Assembly (NCBI RefSeq): GCF_000182645.1
Contig: NZ_ACQA01000001.1
Span: 434,001-498,000, forward strand
Reading direction: 5' to 3'
Length of the DNA stretch: 64,000 nt
DNA from: Brucella intermedia LMG 3301
GTDB lineage: Bacteria > Pseudomonadota > Alphaproteobacteria > Rhizobiales > Rhizobiaceae
The notes beneath the pieces are model-generated. The model had not been told where the DNA came from and did not search any database. It saw only the letters and a program-made list of their open reading frames with translations. Made by a program: the position numbers and the translations under genes. The stretch's first letter is position 1. Each line of letters opens with the position of its first letter. This document shows, in pieces, positions 10,139 through 19,541 of this stretch.

Positions 10139-12393
10139 TTGTGCGCTTCCTTGATGACGGCAACAGCCGCGATGGTCTTCTGCGTCTGCTGCTTTTGTTT
10201 TCCGGCGCGTAACCGCAATGCGTTGCTCACGACCACGACGGACGACAGCGACATCGAAAGCGCTGCCACCAGCGGGGTGACATAGCCGAAAATCGCGATC
10301 GGCACGGCTATGATATTATAGCCGATGGAAAGCGCAAAGTTCTGGCTGATCAACCGGCCCGCTTCCTTCGAGACGGCGAAGGCAAGCGGCACTGCCGACA
10401 GGCTTTCACGCAGGAAGACGAAATCGGCTGCATTGCGGCCAATATCGGCTGCCGTCGCCGGGGCCATGGAAACATGGGCCGCGACGAGGGCGGGCGCATC
10501 GTTCAACCCATCGCCAACCATCAGCACCTTGCTGCCTTCGGCTGACAGTTTCTGCACAAGTTCCGACTTGTCGGCTGGCAGCACTTCCGCCCGGAAGTCA
10601 TTGACGCCGAGATAACCGGCAAGCCTCTCGACGGCAGGCAGGCGGTCGCCGGAAATGATGCCAAGCTTCAGCCCGTTGCGCTTCAGTGTGGCGATGGCTC
10701 CCGCAGCGTCCTCGCGCGGGCTGTCTTCAAAGCGGAAGGTTTCAACCAGCTTGCCATCGATGGAAAGACAGGTCTCGGGGCCATCGGCATGAACCATCGT
10801 GGCGCTATCGTCCGCCCAGTCGCGCTTGCCAAGCCGATAGAGGGAACCGTTCAGTTCGGCTTCGATGCCTGCGCCCGGCACTTCCTCGATGCGGGTAAAG
10901 GCGGTCATCGGCTTTGCGCCCGAGAACAGCGCCAGCGCCCGCGACAGCGGATGGCGCGAATAAAGCGACAACTCTGCTGCAATCTCCAGATTATGGGGAT
11001 CGATGGCGTCGACATCGATCAGCCTCGGCTGACCGAGCGTCAAAGTGCCGGTCTTGTCGAAAATGGCGGTGTCCACCTCGGCCATCCGCTCCATGGCGGA
11101 GCCGTCCTTGATCATGATGCCGTTTTCGAACAGGCGGCGCGCCGCAACCACCTGCACAATCGGCACCGCAAGGGCGAGCGCGCAAGGGCAGGTGATGATG
11201 AGGGTGCAGATCGCGATATAGATCGAGCGATACCAGTCGCCGCCGGTGTAGAACATCCAGCCGACGAAGGCGAGGAAGGCGATGGTGTGGACCATCGGCA
11301 CATAGAGCTCGGAAGCGCGGTCGGCAAGACGACGGTAATAGGCGCGTCCGCCTTCTGCGACATCCATCAGCCGCACCATTTCAGCGAGGAAGGAATCCTT
11401 GGCTTCCGCCGTCGCGCGAATGATTAGCGGCGTGGAAAGGTTAAGCGTGCCGGCGCGAATCTCGGAGCCCGGACCGACAGGCACGGCATCGCTTTCGCCC
11501 GATGCAATGGCGCAATCGAGTTCCGAACGGCCTTCTTCCACCTTGGCATCAACGGGTACGCGCTCGCCTGCTGCAAGGATGATGCGCATGCCGGGGCGGA
11601 TTTCGTTGACCGGCAGGTAATTGCGTTCGTTATCATCGCCGATCACCACCGCACCGCGAGAGCCAAGCTGCGCCAGACCTCGGACGGCGGAACGGGCGCG
11701 GGCGCGCATCATGTAGTCGAGCGTACGGCCGATCAGCAGGAAGAACAGCAAGGTCACCGATGCATCGAAATAGGCGTGCTGGCCGTGATGCAGGGTTTCA
11801 TAGACACTCATGCCAAAGGCCAGCGTGATGGCAAGCGCAATCGGCACATCCATGTTGACGCGCCGCGCACGCAGCGCATTCCATGCGGAAACATAGAAAA
11901 TCCGGCCCGAATAGATCAGCGTCGGCAGGGCGATGAGGCCGGAAATCCAGTGGAACATATCGCGTGTCGCCGCATCCGCCCCCGACCAGACCGCGACCGA
12001 CAAGAGCATCACATTGCTGGAAGCAAACGCCGCGACGCCAAGCGCGATCAGAAGCCGCGTGAAGGTCGGGTCTTTCTCCTGCGCCATGTCAAAGATATGC
12101 GCTTCGTAACCGAGCCTGCGAAGCGGATCGACCACATCGGGCGGCGTCTCGCCATCCTTCCAGCGCACGGTCACGCGGCGGGCCGTCAGGTTGACGCGGA
12201 CATAGGCAACCCCTGTGATCTTGCCGAGCGTCTCTTCGATATTCTTGATGCACAGGCCGCAATGAACGCCGGGAACCGACAGGTCGAGCTGGCGAAAACC
12301 ATCTCCCAGCGCACGGCTTGCGACCTGCATTTCATCTGCGGAGACGGCCTGAACGACGGTCGCTATCTGTGCATTCTCGACGCAGCAGCTCAT
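10135..12393 (-). CDS. ccoI: Copper-exporting P1B ATPase CcoI/FixI for cbb3 oxidase assembly
   Basis: A 752-aa P1B-type ATPase that delivers copper for the CcoN active site. An N-terminal CC pair (residues 3-4) is followed by a heavy-metal domain with the variant motif HCGLC (C45, C48). The membrane Cu site is TCPCALALAVP. The phosphorylation motif is DKTGTLT, the hinge is GDGLNDAPAL, and a nucleotide-binding HP dipeptide is present (SRHPLSRAL). It is encoded directly after ccoH with a 4-nt overlap (start 12393, ccoH stop 12390), and ccoS overlaps its end. CopA1-like exporters look similar, but the FixGHIS context and missing classic CxxC identify FixI. Confidence 0.95.
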   Translation of the reverse strand: MSCCVENAQIATVVQAVSADEMQVASRALGDGFRQLDLSVPGVHCGLCIKNIEETLGKITGVAYVRVNLTARRVTVRWKDGETPPDVVDPLRRLGYEAHIFDMAQEKDPTFTRLLIALGVAAFASSNVMLLSVAVWSGADAATRDMFHWISGLIALPTLIYSGRIFYVSAWNALRARRVNMDVPIALAITLAFGMSVYETLHHGQHAYFDASVTLLFFLLIGRTLDYMMRARARSAVRGLAQLGSRGAVVIGDDNERNYLPVNEIRPGMRIILAAGERVPVDAKVEEGRSELDCAIASGESDAVPVGPGSEIRAGTLNLSTPLIIRATAEAKDSFLAEMVRLMDVAEGGRAYYRRLADRASELYVPMVHTIAFLAFVGWMFYTGGDWYRSIYIAICTLIITCPCALALAVPIVQVVAARRLFENGIMIKDGSAMERMAEVDTAIFDKTGTLTLGQPRLIDVDAIDPHNLEIAAELSLYSRHPLSRALALFSGAKPMTAFTRIEEVPGAGIEAELNGSLYRLGKRDWADDSATMVHADGPETCLSIDGKLVETFRFEDSPREDAAGAIATLKRNGLKLGIISGDRLPAVERLAGYLGVNDFRAEVLPADKSELVQKLSAEGSKVLMVGDGLNDAPALVAAHVSMAPATAADIGRNAADFVFLRESLSAVPLAFAVSKEAGRLISQNFALSIGYNIIAVPIAIFGYVTPLVAALSMSLSSVVVVSNALRLRAGKQKQQTQKTIAAVAVIKEAHK

Positions 12394-12887
12394 AGCATTC
12401 TCCCATCCTTCACCAGAACGCGGATGATATGGCGATAAGGGTCTTCAAGACCCGCATCTGCATTCACTTCCATGATCCACGCGCCCTCGCCAAGTTCCAG
12501 CGGTGCGGTCAGAATTCCGGGCTCGCCGACGCTCAGCGTGACCTTGGTATCGTTCACGTCACCGACCGGACGCTTGAACTCCACCGTACCGCCGGTCATG
12601 ACGACGGCCTTTCCTTCATGGTCGGCGAGCCGCCAAGTGAAGATGCCGTTCTCATACGCCGGCTTCGACTGCCAGTTCAGCGCGGCCTGTTCCTTGCCGG
12701 TCTGGGCCTTGTCATTGAATTCCTGGCTGGCGACATAGGTGTTCTGCACCACCAGCCCGCTCCAGCTATGGATCGCGTTATAGGCCATGGTCAGGTTGAC
12801 CGCGATGATGACGCCGAAGAAAGCGACCATGATGCCCAGCATGTGCCAGCCGGTGAACGTGCCTGCGGTTTTCGACTTGATCGACAT
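12390..12887 (-). CDS. ccoH: cbb3 oxidase maturation protein CcoH/FixH
   Basis: A 165-aa FixH protein. There is one N-terminal transmembrane helix (HMLGIMVAFFGVIIAVNLTM, about 15-34), then a periplasmic domain with the family motif WSGLVVQNTYVASQEFN. It contacts CcoN during cbb3 assembly in characterised systems. It starts one base inside the end of ccoG (TAATG) and overlaps ccoI by 4 nt, so the three are translationally coupled. Confidence 0.93.
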   Translation of the reverse strand: MSIKSKTAGTFTGWHMLGIMVAFFGVIIAVNLTMAYNAIHSWSGLVVQNTYVASQEFNDKAQTGKEQAALNWQSKPAYENGIFTWRLADHEGKAVVMTGGTVEFKRPVGDVNDTKVTLSVGEPGILTAPLELGEGAWIMEVNADAGLEDPYRHIIRVLVKDGRML

Positions 12888-14437
12888 TATCTGCCCTCCG
12901 GTGCCATGAAAGTTGCCTTGTAACGTGCGTGTTCCGCGCCGTCCGCGTCACGCACTTCGATTTCATAGTCGTGGCGATGTTCGGTAATCGCATCATGCGG
13001 CATGGTGACGAACACGCGCAATGTCTTCAGGCGGTCCGGCTCCACCGGCACATCGTAATTCCCGTTCGCATCCGCGGTTTCATCCTGAACGGTCAGCGTT
13101 GCGCCCGGCAGGCCCTTGATGGAAAGGCGGAAGGTGCGCGGCGTCGGGATCATGTTGAGCAGCTTGACCGTGTAACCGTTGCGGATCGAGCCGTCCGACA
13201 GAAGCACATATTGCGGGTTGCGGTCATGCAGCACGTTGATGCCGATGCGCTGGCGCGTCGACAGCGAGATGACGAGCGTCAGGCCGATCAGCGCCCATAC
13301 GGCGAAGTAGAACATGCTGCGCGGACGCAGCACCTTCTTCCATGACAGGTTCTGCACCTTGTCCGAGAAGCTGTTGGGCGCCTTGTAGACGCGGGCGGGA
13401 TCGATCGGCGCCGTGCCATTATTGGTCGCGAGCGCCATGTTGGCGTTGTAATCGGCCAGCGTCGCATAGGAGATGAGGCCGCGCGGCTTGTCGATCTTGT
13501 CCATGACCGTATTGCAGGCATCGATGCACAGCGCGCAGGTGATGCATTCGAGCTGCTGCCCGTCGCGAATGTCGATACCCATCGGGCAGGCGGCCACGCA
13601 GGCATTGCAATCCACGCAATCGCCCACGGTTTCACCAGCGGCAATCGCCTTCTTGGAATGGCGGGAGCGCGGCTCGCCGCGCCAGTCATTATAGGTGACG
13701 GTGAGCGAATTTTCGTCCAGCATTGCGGCCTGAATTCGCGGCCACGGGCACATATAGGTGCAGACCTGCTCGCGCATCAGCCCGCCGAAAACATAGGTGG
13801 TGGCGGTAAGGATGGCGACGGTGAAATAGGCGACAGGCGCTGCCTGACCGGTCACGAGATCCATGAGCAGTTGCGGCGCGTCGGCGAAATAGAAAATCCA
13901 TGCGCCGCCGGTCAGCACGCCGATCAGCAACCAGATGGAATGTTTGCTCACGCGCTTCCACAGCTTGTCAAAGGTCCATGGCGCCTTGTCGAGCTTCATG
14001 CGCGCATTACGGTCGCCTTCGATGGCGCGTTCGACGACGAGATAAAGATCGACCCAGACGGTCTGCGGGCAGGTATAACCGCACCAGGCGCGACCGGCGA
14101 CGGAGGTCACGAGAAACAGACCAAGGCCCGCCATGATGAGCAGGCCCGCGACGTAGTAGAATTCCTGCGGCCAGATTTCGATGAAGAAGAAATAGAAGCG
14201 CCGATTGGCAAGATCGATCAGGACCGCCTGATCCGGTGCATAGGGGCCGCGATCCCAGCGCAGCCATGGCGTCAGATAGTAGATGCCGAGCGTAATGAGC
14301 ATGACAATCCACTTGAAGCGCCGGAACTCGCCCTGCACGCGCTTCGGAAAAATCTTCACCCGTGCCGCATAAAGCGATTGGCGGGTTTTGGGGGAGTTGA
14401 CTGCCTGAACGTCAATGCGTTCGACATCGTCTGACAT
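12887..14437 (-). CDS. ccoG: Polyferredoxin-like cbb3 maturation protein CcoG/FixG
   Basis: A 516-aa membrane iron-sulfur protein, in known systems a Cu(II)/Cu(I) reductase for cbb3 biogenesis. Several membrane helices are present from about residue 40 to 220. CGYTCPQTVW and CTYMCPWPRIQ carry membrane-edge cysteines. Two 4Fe-4S motifs follow (CVDCNACVAACP, CITCALCIDACN). The C-terminal third is a periplasmic Ig-like domain. The start at 14437 has AGGAG 7 nt upstream; an ATG at 14470 lies before it without a site. It heads ccoGHIS, separated from ccoP by a 159-nt interval with inverted octamer arrays. Confidence 0.94.
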   Translation of the reverse strand: MSDDVERIDVQAVNSPKTRQSLYAARVKIFPKRVQGEFRRFKWIVMLITLGIYYLTPWLRWDRGPYAPDQAVLIDLANRRFYFFFIEIWPQEFYYVAGLLIMAGLGLFLVTSVAGRAWCGYTCPQTVWVDLYLVVERAIEGDRNARMKLDKAPWTFDKLWKRVSKHSIWLLIGVLTGGAWIFYFADAPQLLMDLVTGQAAPVAYFTVAILTATTYVFGGLMREQVCTYMCPWPRIQAAMLDENSLTVTYNDWRGEPRSRHSKKAIAAGETVGDCVDCNACVAACPMGIDIRDGQQLECITCALCIDACNTVMDKIDKPRGLISYATLADYNANMALATNNGTAPIDPARVYKAPNSFSDKVQNLSWKKVLRPRSMFYFAVWALIGLTLVISLSTRQRIGINVLHDRNPQYVLLSDGSIRNGYTVKLLNMIPTPRTFRLSIKGLPGATLTVQDETADANGNYDVPVEPDRLKTLRVFVTMPHDAITEHRHDYEIEVRDADGAEHARYKATFMAPEGR

Positions 14438-14483
14438 TTTTTTGCTCCTGCCGCACTGGGCCTTCGGCAAGCTCAGAGGCTAA

Positions 14484-14587
14484 AGGGGGAGTAGGGGAAT
14501 AGGGGAGTAAGGGAGTATGAGAAGAGGGAGTGTCGTTTCGGACGTTCACAACCAAAACATACTCCCCTATTCCCCTACTGCCTTACT
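14484..14587. repeat. Inverted arrays of degenerate 8-bp repeats (HOOF-Print-like octamers)
   Basis: Four tandem octamers on the plus strand (GGGGAGTA GGGGAATA GGGGAGTA AGGGAGTA, from 14486) face four reverse-oriented octamers (from 14560). A 20-bp perfect inverted repeat pairs 14490-14509 with 14560-14579 over a 50-nt spacer. The unit differs slightly from AGGGCAGT, the octamer of Brucella hypervariable tandem repeats. It lies between ccoP and ccoG, where it could attenuate readthrough. Copy number may vary between strains. Confidence 0.7.
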
Positions 14588-14596
14588 CCCGTCTCT

Positions 14597-15460
14597 TCAT
14601 TCACCGCCGCCCAACGAGTGGACGAAGATGGCAAGCTGCTTGACGGTTGCGTCTCCGAGGCGTGTTTCCCATGCGGGCATGATGCCGTGCTTGGGATGCG
14701 CAACCTGACGCACGATGGCGTCCTCGCCGGAGCCGTAGAACCAGATGGCGTCCGTCAGGTCCGGTGCGCCGAACTCGCGCAGACCCTTGGCATCCGCGCC
14801 ATGGCAGACGGCGCAGTTCTCTGCGAAAACCTTCTTGCCTTCCGGCACCATGGCGGGGTTGTGCGGCGTGCCGGAGAGGCTCACCACATAGGCGGCGACA
14901 TCGCGGATCTGCTGCGGTTCCAGAACGTCGACAAAGGCGGGCATTTCGGAAATGCGGGTGTCGGCATCGTCCGTGGAGCGCACGCCATGACGGATGGTCG
15001 TCAGGATGTCGTCGATCGAACCGCCCCACAGCCAGTCGTCATCATTGAGGTTGGGATAGCCGGGCGCACCTTGCGCGCCGGAGCCGTGGCACTGCACGCA
15101 ATTGACGCGGAAGGCGGCAGCGCCACCGGCAATCGCATATTGGCGCAGATTTTCATCCGCCAGAATCTCGTGGACGTCCTTGGCCTTGATCTGGTCGATG
15201 ATGCCCTGCCGCTCGCTGTCGACGCGGGCGGTTTCTTCCCAGAAAGCGCCGCGGCTCGACCACCCGAGCATGCCGCCGGTGGAACTTGAGATCAGCGGCC
15301 ATGCCGGATAGGCGATCACATAGGCAAGCGCCCAGAAGATCGTCGCGTAGAATGTCCACAGCCACCAGCGGGGCATAGGATTGTCCAGTTCCTTGATGCC
15401 GTCCCATTCGTGGCCGGTGGTCGCTACGCCGGTTACTTCGTCGATTTGCTTGTCAGTCAT
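14597..15460 (-). CDS. ccoP: cbb3 oxidase diheme subunit CcoP/FixP
   Basis: A 287-aa subunit with one N-terminal membrane helix (WWLWTFYATIFWALAYVIA, about 32-50) and two periplasmic cytochrome c domains with heme motifs CVQCH (121-125) and CAVCH (216-220). It passes electrons from the bc1 complex or cytochrome c to CcoO. The start at 15460 has AAGGA 8 nt upstream; an ATG three codons earlier (15469) is too close to that site. The ATG overlaps the ccoQ stop, indicating translational coupling. Confidence 0.95.
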   Translation of the reverse strand: MTDKQIDEVTGVATTGHEWDGIKELDNPMPRWWLWTFYATIFWALAYVIAYPAWPLISSSTGGMLGWSSRGAFWEETARVDSERQGIIDQIKAKDVHEILADENLRQYAIAGGAAAFRVNCVQCHGSGAQGAPGYPNLNDDDWLWGGSIDDILTTIRHGVRSTDDADTRISEMPAFVDVLEPQQIRDVAAYVVSLSGTPHNPAMVPEGKKVFAENCAVCHGADAKGLREFGAPDLTDAIWFYGSGEDAIVRQVAHPKHGIMPAWETRLGDATVKQLAIFVHSLGGGE

Positions 15461-15611
15461 TTGCGTCATCCTTGAAAGGAATGTCCTTCGCGTGGTCGGC
15501 TATCTGTTTGCTGCCTGGCCGGAAGGCGTAGAGAACGACGAAGAGAAAAAAGAGCGCCATGCCGAGCAGACCCCAGCTATCGGCGAAAGTGCGCATGGTG
15601 TTGTAATCCAT
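15453..15611 (-). CDS. ccoQ: cbb3 oxidase small subunit CcoQ/FixQ
   Basis: A 52-aa protein with one transmembrane helix (WGLLGMALFFLFVVLYAF, about 13-30) followed by RPGSK and a charged tail. CcoQ stabilises the cbb3 complex. GGAG lies 8 nt upstream of the ATG. It sits between ccoO and ccoP, and its last codons overlap the ccoP start. Confidence 0.93.
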   Translation of the reverse strand: MDYNTMRTFADSWGLLGMALFFLFVVLYAFRPGSKQIADHAKDIPFKDDAND

Positions 15612-15626
15612 CGCTAAATCTCCGCT

Positions 15627-16358
15627 TTATCTCGCTTTGGGGGACTGGTCGTAGGTCGAGAAATCGACGAGCGTTCCGAGCATCTGGAGATAGGCGATGA
15701 GCGCGTCCATCTCCGAGATCATCTGCGGATTGCCGTCGAAATCGCCGACCTTGGCCTTGGGATAGCGTGCCTCGACGCCGGTTGTGTCGGCATCCGGCGT
15801 GGCCTGTGCCTTCAGATCGTCAAGCGCGTTGTCGATCATTTCCTGGCTGTAGGGTACGCCGACCGCCGCATTGGCTTTCAGATTGGCCGCAATGTTGGAA
15901 GCCTCCAGCGGACGGTCCTTCAGGAATGCATAGCTTGGCATGACCGATTCCGGCACCACGTCGCGCGGACGGACAAGGTGCTGCACGTGCCACTCGTTCG
16001 AATAGCGGCCGCCGACGCGGGCGAGGTCAGGCCCCGTGCGCTTGGAGCCCCACTGGAACGAATGGTCGTACATGGATTCCGCAGCCAGGCTGTAATGGCC
16101 GTAACGTTCCACTTCATCGCGGAACGGGCGGATCATCTGGCTGTGGCAGAGATAGCAGCCCTCACGCACATAGACGTCGCGGCCCGCGAGTTCCAGCGGC
16201 GAGTAGGGGCGCATGCCTTCCACCTTCTCGATGGTGTTCTCGAGATAGAAGAGCGGTGCGATTTCAACGATGCCGCCGACCGTCACCACGGCGAGCGATG
16301 CGATCAGCAGCAGCGTTGCGTTTTTCTCCAGCTTGGAGTGGTTCTTTAGTATCGACAT
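15627..16358 (-). CDS. ccoO: cbb3 oxidase monoheme subunit CcoO/FixO
   Basis: A 243-aa membrane-anchored cytochrome c. An N-terminal helix ([20 protein letters not shown], about 14-33) precedes one heme motif, CYLCH at 68-72, in the family signature GREVY-like [15 protein letters not shown]. Likely distal ligand methionine lies in SVMPSYAFL. It receives electrons from CcoP and passes them to CcoN. It begins 14 nt after the ccoN stop. Confidence 0.96.
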   Translation of the reverse strand: MSILKNHSKLEKNATLLLIASLAVVTVGGIVEIAPLFYLENTIEKVEGMRPYSPLELAGRDVYVREGCYLCHSQMIRPFRDEVERYGHYSLAAESMYDHSFQWGSKRTGPDLARVGGRYSNEWHVQHLVRPRDVVPESVMPSYAFLKDRPLEASNIAANLKANAAVGVPYSQEMIDNALDDLKAQATPDADTTGVEARYPKAKVGDFDGNPQMISEMDALIAYLQMLGTLVDFSTYDQSPKAR

Positions 16359-16372
16359 AAATCACACGCTCC

Positions 16373-17998
16373 TTATTCGGCAGGCTGCATGGTCGCACCG
16401 GCTACAGTCCGGGTGCCGCCCATCGGGGCTTCGTTGCGCAGATTGCCGCGAATGGTCTGATAGACGTTCCAGGCCATCACGAAGCCACCGGCGAGGTAGA
16501 GCACGCCGCCAAGCGTACGGATGACGTAGTATGGGAACATGGCGAGCACGGTTTCCGCGAAGGAATAGACGAGGAAGCCCTGATCGTCGTATTCGCGCCA
16601 CATCAGGCCCTGCTGGATACCGGCAACCCACATGGCAGCCGCGTAGAGAACGATGCCGAGCGTCGCCAGCCAGAAGTGCCAGTTGACCATGCGGATCGAA
16701 TAGAGCCGCTGGCGGTTCCACAGCTTCGGTGCGAGATAATAGACGGCGGCAAACGAGATCATGCCGTTCCAGCCAAGCGCGCCCGCGTGAACGTGACCGA
16801 TGGTCCAGTCCGTATAGTGCGACAGCGAGTTGACGGCCTTGATCGACAGCATCGGGCCTTCAAAGGTCGCCATGCCGTAGAAGGCGATGGCGGCAACCAT
16901 CAGGCGGATGATCGGATCGGTGCGGACCTTGTCCCATGCGCCCGAAAGCGTCATCAGGCCGTTGATCATGCCACCCCAGGACGGCATCCACAGCATGATG
17001 GAGAAGACCATGCCGAGCGTCTGCGCCCAGTCGGGAACGGCGGTGTAGTGCAGATGGTGCGGCCCGGCCCAGATATAGAGGAAGATGATCGACCAGAAGT
17101 GCACGATCGACAGGCGGTAGGAATAGATCGGACGCTCTGCCTGCTTCGGCACGAAATAATACATCATGGCCAGAAACGGCACGGTCAGGAAGAAGGCGAC
17201 GGCGTTGTGCCCATACCACCACTGCGTCACCGCATCCTGCACGCCCGCGAAGGCGGAATAGCTTTTCACGCCGAGGAACGAGACAGGGATCGCCAGGTTG
17301 TTGACGATATGCAGCATGGCGATGGTGATGATGAAGGACAGGTAGAACCAGTTCGCCACATAGATATGCGGCTCCTTGCGTTTCAGGATCGTGCCGAGGA
17401 AGACGACCAGATAGGCGACCCAGACGATGGTCAGCCAGATGTCGACATACCATTCCGGTTCCGCATATTCACGGCTCTGCGTGATGCCGAGCAGATAGCC
17501 GGTCGCGGCCATCACGATGAAAAGCTGGTAGCCCCAGAACACGAACCATGCCAGATCGCCGCCGATGAGGCGGGCGCGGCAGGTACGCTGCACGACATAG
17601 AAGGACGATGCAATCAGCGCATTGCCGCCGAACGCGAAAATCACCGCAGATGTGTGCAGCGGGCGCAGGCGGCCGAAGTTCAGATAGGGTTCCAGATTGA
17701 GATCGGGAAAGGCGAGCTGCGCGGCGATGACGACGCCGACCAGAAAACCGGTCACGCCCCAGAAAACCGTTGCGATGACGCCGTAGCGGATCGGGCCGTC
17801 CATATAGGCGGACTGGTCGACCTTTTTGGGCGTCAGGCCGTAATTGGCATTCCGCATCAGAAGAATGGTGAAGATGGCCAGTGTAGCGAACAGAATCCAC
17901 ATATGGGTTCTGAACAGCTCATCATGGGAAAATCCGGCCAAAAGCACAGCAAAAAGTGCCCCCAGACCGGAAAGGACTGTTCCAGCGGCGTAGTTCAT
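16373..17998 (-). CDS. ccoN: cbb3 cytochrome oxidase catalytic subunit CcoN/FixN
   Basis: A 541-aa heme-copper oxidase subunit of C type with about 12 membrane helices, where O2 is reduced with high affinity. Ligand histidines are visible in [43 protein letters not shown] and [25 protein letters not shown] precedes the ATG. A perfect FNR/FixK box lies about 97 bp upstream, so induction at low oxygen is expected. The operon ccoNOQP is complete and tightly packed. Confidence 0.97.
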   Translation of the reverse strand: MNYAAGTVLSGLGALFAVLLAGFSHDELFRTHMWILFATLAIFTILLMRNANYGLTPKKVDQSAYMDGPIRYGVIATVFWGVTGFLVGVVIAAQLAFPDLNLEPYLNFGRLRPLHTSAVIFAFGGNALIASSFYVVQRTCRARLIGGDLAWFVFWGYQLFIVMAATGYLLGITQSREYAEPEWYVDIWLTIVWVAYLVVFLGTILKRKEPHIYVANWFYLSFIITIAMLHIVNNLAIPVSFLGVKSYSAFAGVQDAVTQWWYGHNAVAFFLTVPFLAMMYYFVPKQAERPIYSYRLSIVHFWSIIFLYIWAGPHHLHYTAVPDWAQTLGMVFSIMLWMPSWGGMINGLMTLSGAWDKVRTDPIIRLMVAAIAFYGMATFEGPMLSIKAVNSLSHYTDWTIGHVHAGALGWNGMISFAAVYYLAPKLWNRQRLYSIRMVNWHFWLATLGIVLYAAAMWVAGIQQGLMWREYDDQGFLVYSFAETVLAMFPYYVIRTLGGVLYLAGGFVMAWNVYQTIRGNLRNEAPMGGTRTVAGATMQPAE

Positions 17999-18088
17999 GA
18001 AATCCCCTCGCAGCGCATGACAAGAGCCGCCTCGGATGAGGCAGCAATAGCGATAGGTTCGCTATCTGCGCTCGGGGAGCAGGTGTCA

Positions 18089-18102
18089 TTGATCTAAATC
18101 AA
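18089..18102. promoter_or_regulatory. FNR/FixK box upstream of ccoN
   Basis: TTGATCTAAATCAA is a perfect match to the anaerobox TTGAT-N4-ATCAA. It is centred 97 bp upstream of the ccoN ATG in the 181-nt gap after the histidine kinase gene. FnrN/FixK control of ccoNOQP through such sites is established in rhizobia and Brucella. Confidence 0.88.
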
Positions 18103-18179
18103 AGACACGGGCTCAAACGCCTGAAAGCAGGGGAATGAGCCTTGTTCGATGCGCGCCGTGGTTCCGTTTCAGATGGCCG

Positions 18180-19541
18180 TCATCCGACGATGGTGCCCGG
18201 CACGATGATCGACGCGCTTAAGCCCCCTTGCGGGCGGTTTTGCAGCTGCAATTCCCCGCCCATACGCTCCACCGCCATTTTCACGATGGGAAGCCCAAGG
18301 CCGCTGCCGGTTTCATTGCGATTAGCGCCGCGGAAGAAGCGCTCGGTCACGTGCGGCATTTCGCTTTCGGGAATGCCGGGCCCGTCATCCTCGACGACCA
18401 GCTTGAGCTTGTCGGCTGCGGCTTCAAGGCGGCAGCGCACGGTGCCGTTGCCGGGCGAGTGGTTGACGGCGTTTTCGATCAGGTTGCGCGCGGCAAGCGT
18501 GAAGAGGTGCGGGAAGGGCATCTGTACCAGCGGCATGTTGCCCGGCAGTTCGATGGAAACGCCGCGCTGCGCCGCAAGCATCCGCATGTCGGTCGACACC
18601 GCAACAAGAAGCTGGCACGCCGGTTCGCATGCCGGTGCTTCAATGTCGTCTCCGGTTTCGAGTGCGGCGAGGTCGAGAAGCTGATTGGTGAGACGGGTGG
18701 TGCGGTCGACGCCCGCCGCGATCTGGCGCACCGCATTGGCGCGCATTGTTTCGTCCTTTGCGCTTTCGGCAATCTGCGCCTGCGTCTTCAATCCGGCGAG
18801 CGGCGTCTTCAGTTCATGCGCGGCAAAGATCGCGAAATTGCGCTCGCGCTCGCGCGCCTCGTCGACGCGTTGGAAAAGCCCGTTCAGCGCGGTGACGGCA
18901 GGCGCAATCTCCTTGGGCAGGTTGTGTTCGGGCAGGGGCCGCAAATCCTGCGCCTGGCGCTTTGAAAGCACGGATGCAAGACGGCTCAGAGGATCGAGAC
19001 CGCGCCTTACGCACAACCAGATCATGAGCGCCAGAACGGGCAGCATCAACAGCGCGGGCAGCACAAGCCCGGTCACGACATTCTGCACCAGCCTTTCGCG
19101 AACGCTCAGGCTGTCGCCGACCATGACGCGCAGGCCGAGCTGGGTATTTTCCACCGCGAACACGCGCCAGCGGTCGCCCGCAACTTCCGTATCCGAAAAG
19201 CCGTTCGCGATATTGGTGAGCCGCACGCCGGGCGCACTTTCGGAACGTCCCACAAGCTTGCCGTCGAGAGCCCATATCTGGCAGAAAAGCTGCCGGTCAT
19301 AGAGCGGAAAATCAGGCATCGGCTTCAACGACAATTGTCCGCCATCTCCATCCGGGCCAACCGCGACCCGATGGTCCGTCAGAAGCGAGTTGACCATCCG
19401 CGCGGCTTCCATCAGGCGCGCATCGAGCACCTTTTCAAGCTGTGACTGGGTGCTGATATGGATCCACACGACCGCGAAAAGCCAGACGACGCAGGTGACG
19501 CCGATCAGGATGCCGGTGAGACGGCTGCGAATGGAATTCAT
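18180..19541 (-). CDS. Two-component sensor histidine kinase (QseC/PmrB-like)
   Basis: A 453-aa inner-membrane sensor. One helix lies at about 8-30, a periplasmic domain of ~130 residues follows, and a second helix is at about 155-178. The H-box is FAAHELKTPLAGL (H242). The N-box is NLIENAVNHSPGNG, and G-boxes DDGPGIPE and GSGLGLPIV follow. The start at 19541 overlaps the end of the response regulator gene by 4 nt, which fixes the reading; a longer in-frame extension back to 19820 merely shadows that gene. The signal sensed is unknown. The neighbours are cbb3 oxidase and dsbD. Confidence 0.92.
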   Translation of the reverse strand: MNSIRSRLTGILIGVTCVVWLFAVVWIHISTQSQLEKVLDARLMEAARMVNSLLTDHRVAVGPDGDGGQLSLKPMPDFPLYDRQLFCQIWALDGKLVGRSESAPGVRLTNIANGFSDTEVAGDRWRVFAVENTQLGLRVMVGDSLSVRERLVQNVVTGLVLPALLMLPVLALMIWLCVRRGLDPLSRLASVLSKRQAQDLRPLPEHNLPKEIAPAVTALNGLFQRVDEARERERNFAIFAAHELKTPLAGLKTQAQIAESAKDETMRANAVRQIAAGVDRTTRLTNQLLDLAALETGDDIEAPACEPACQLLVAVSTDMRMLAAQRGVSIELPGNMPLVQMPFPHLFTLAARNLIENAVNHSPGNGTVRCRLEAAADKLKLVVEDDGPGIPESEMPHVTERFFRGANRNETGSGLGLPIVKMAVERMGGELQLQNRPQGGLSASIIVPGTIVG

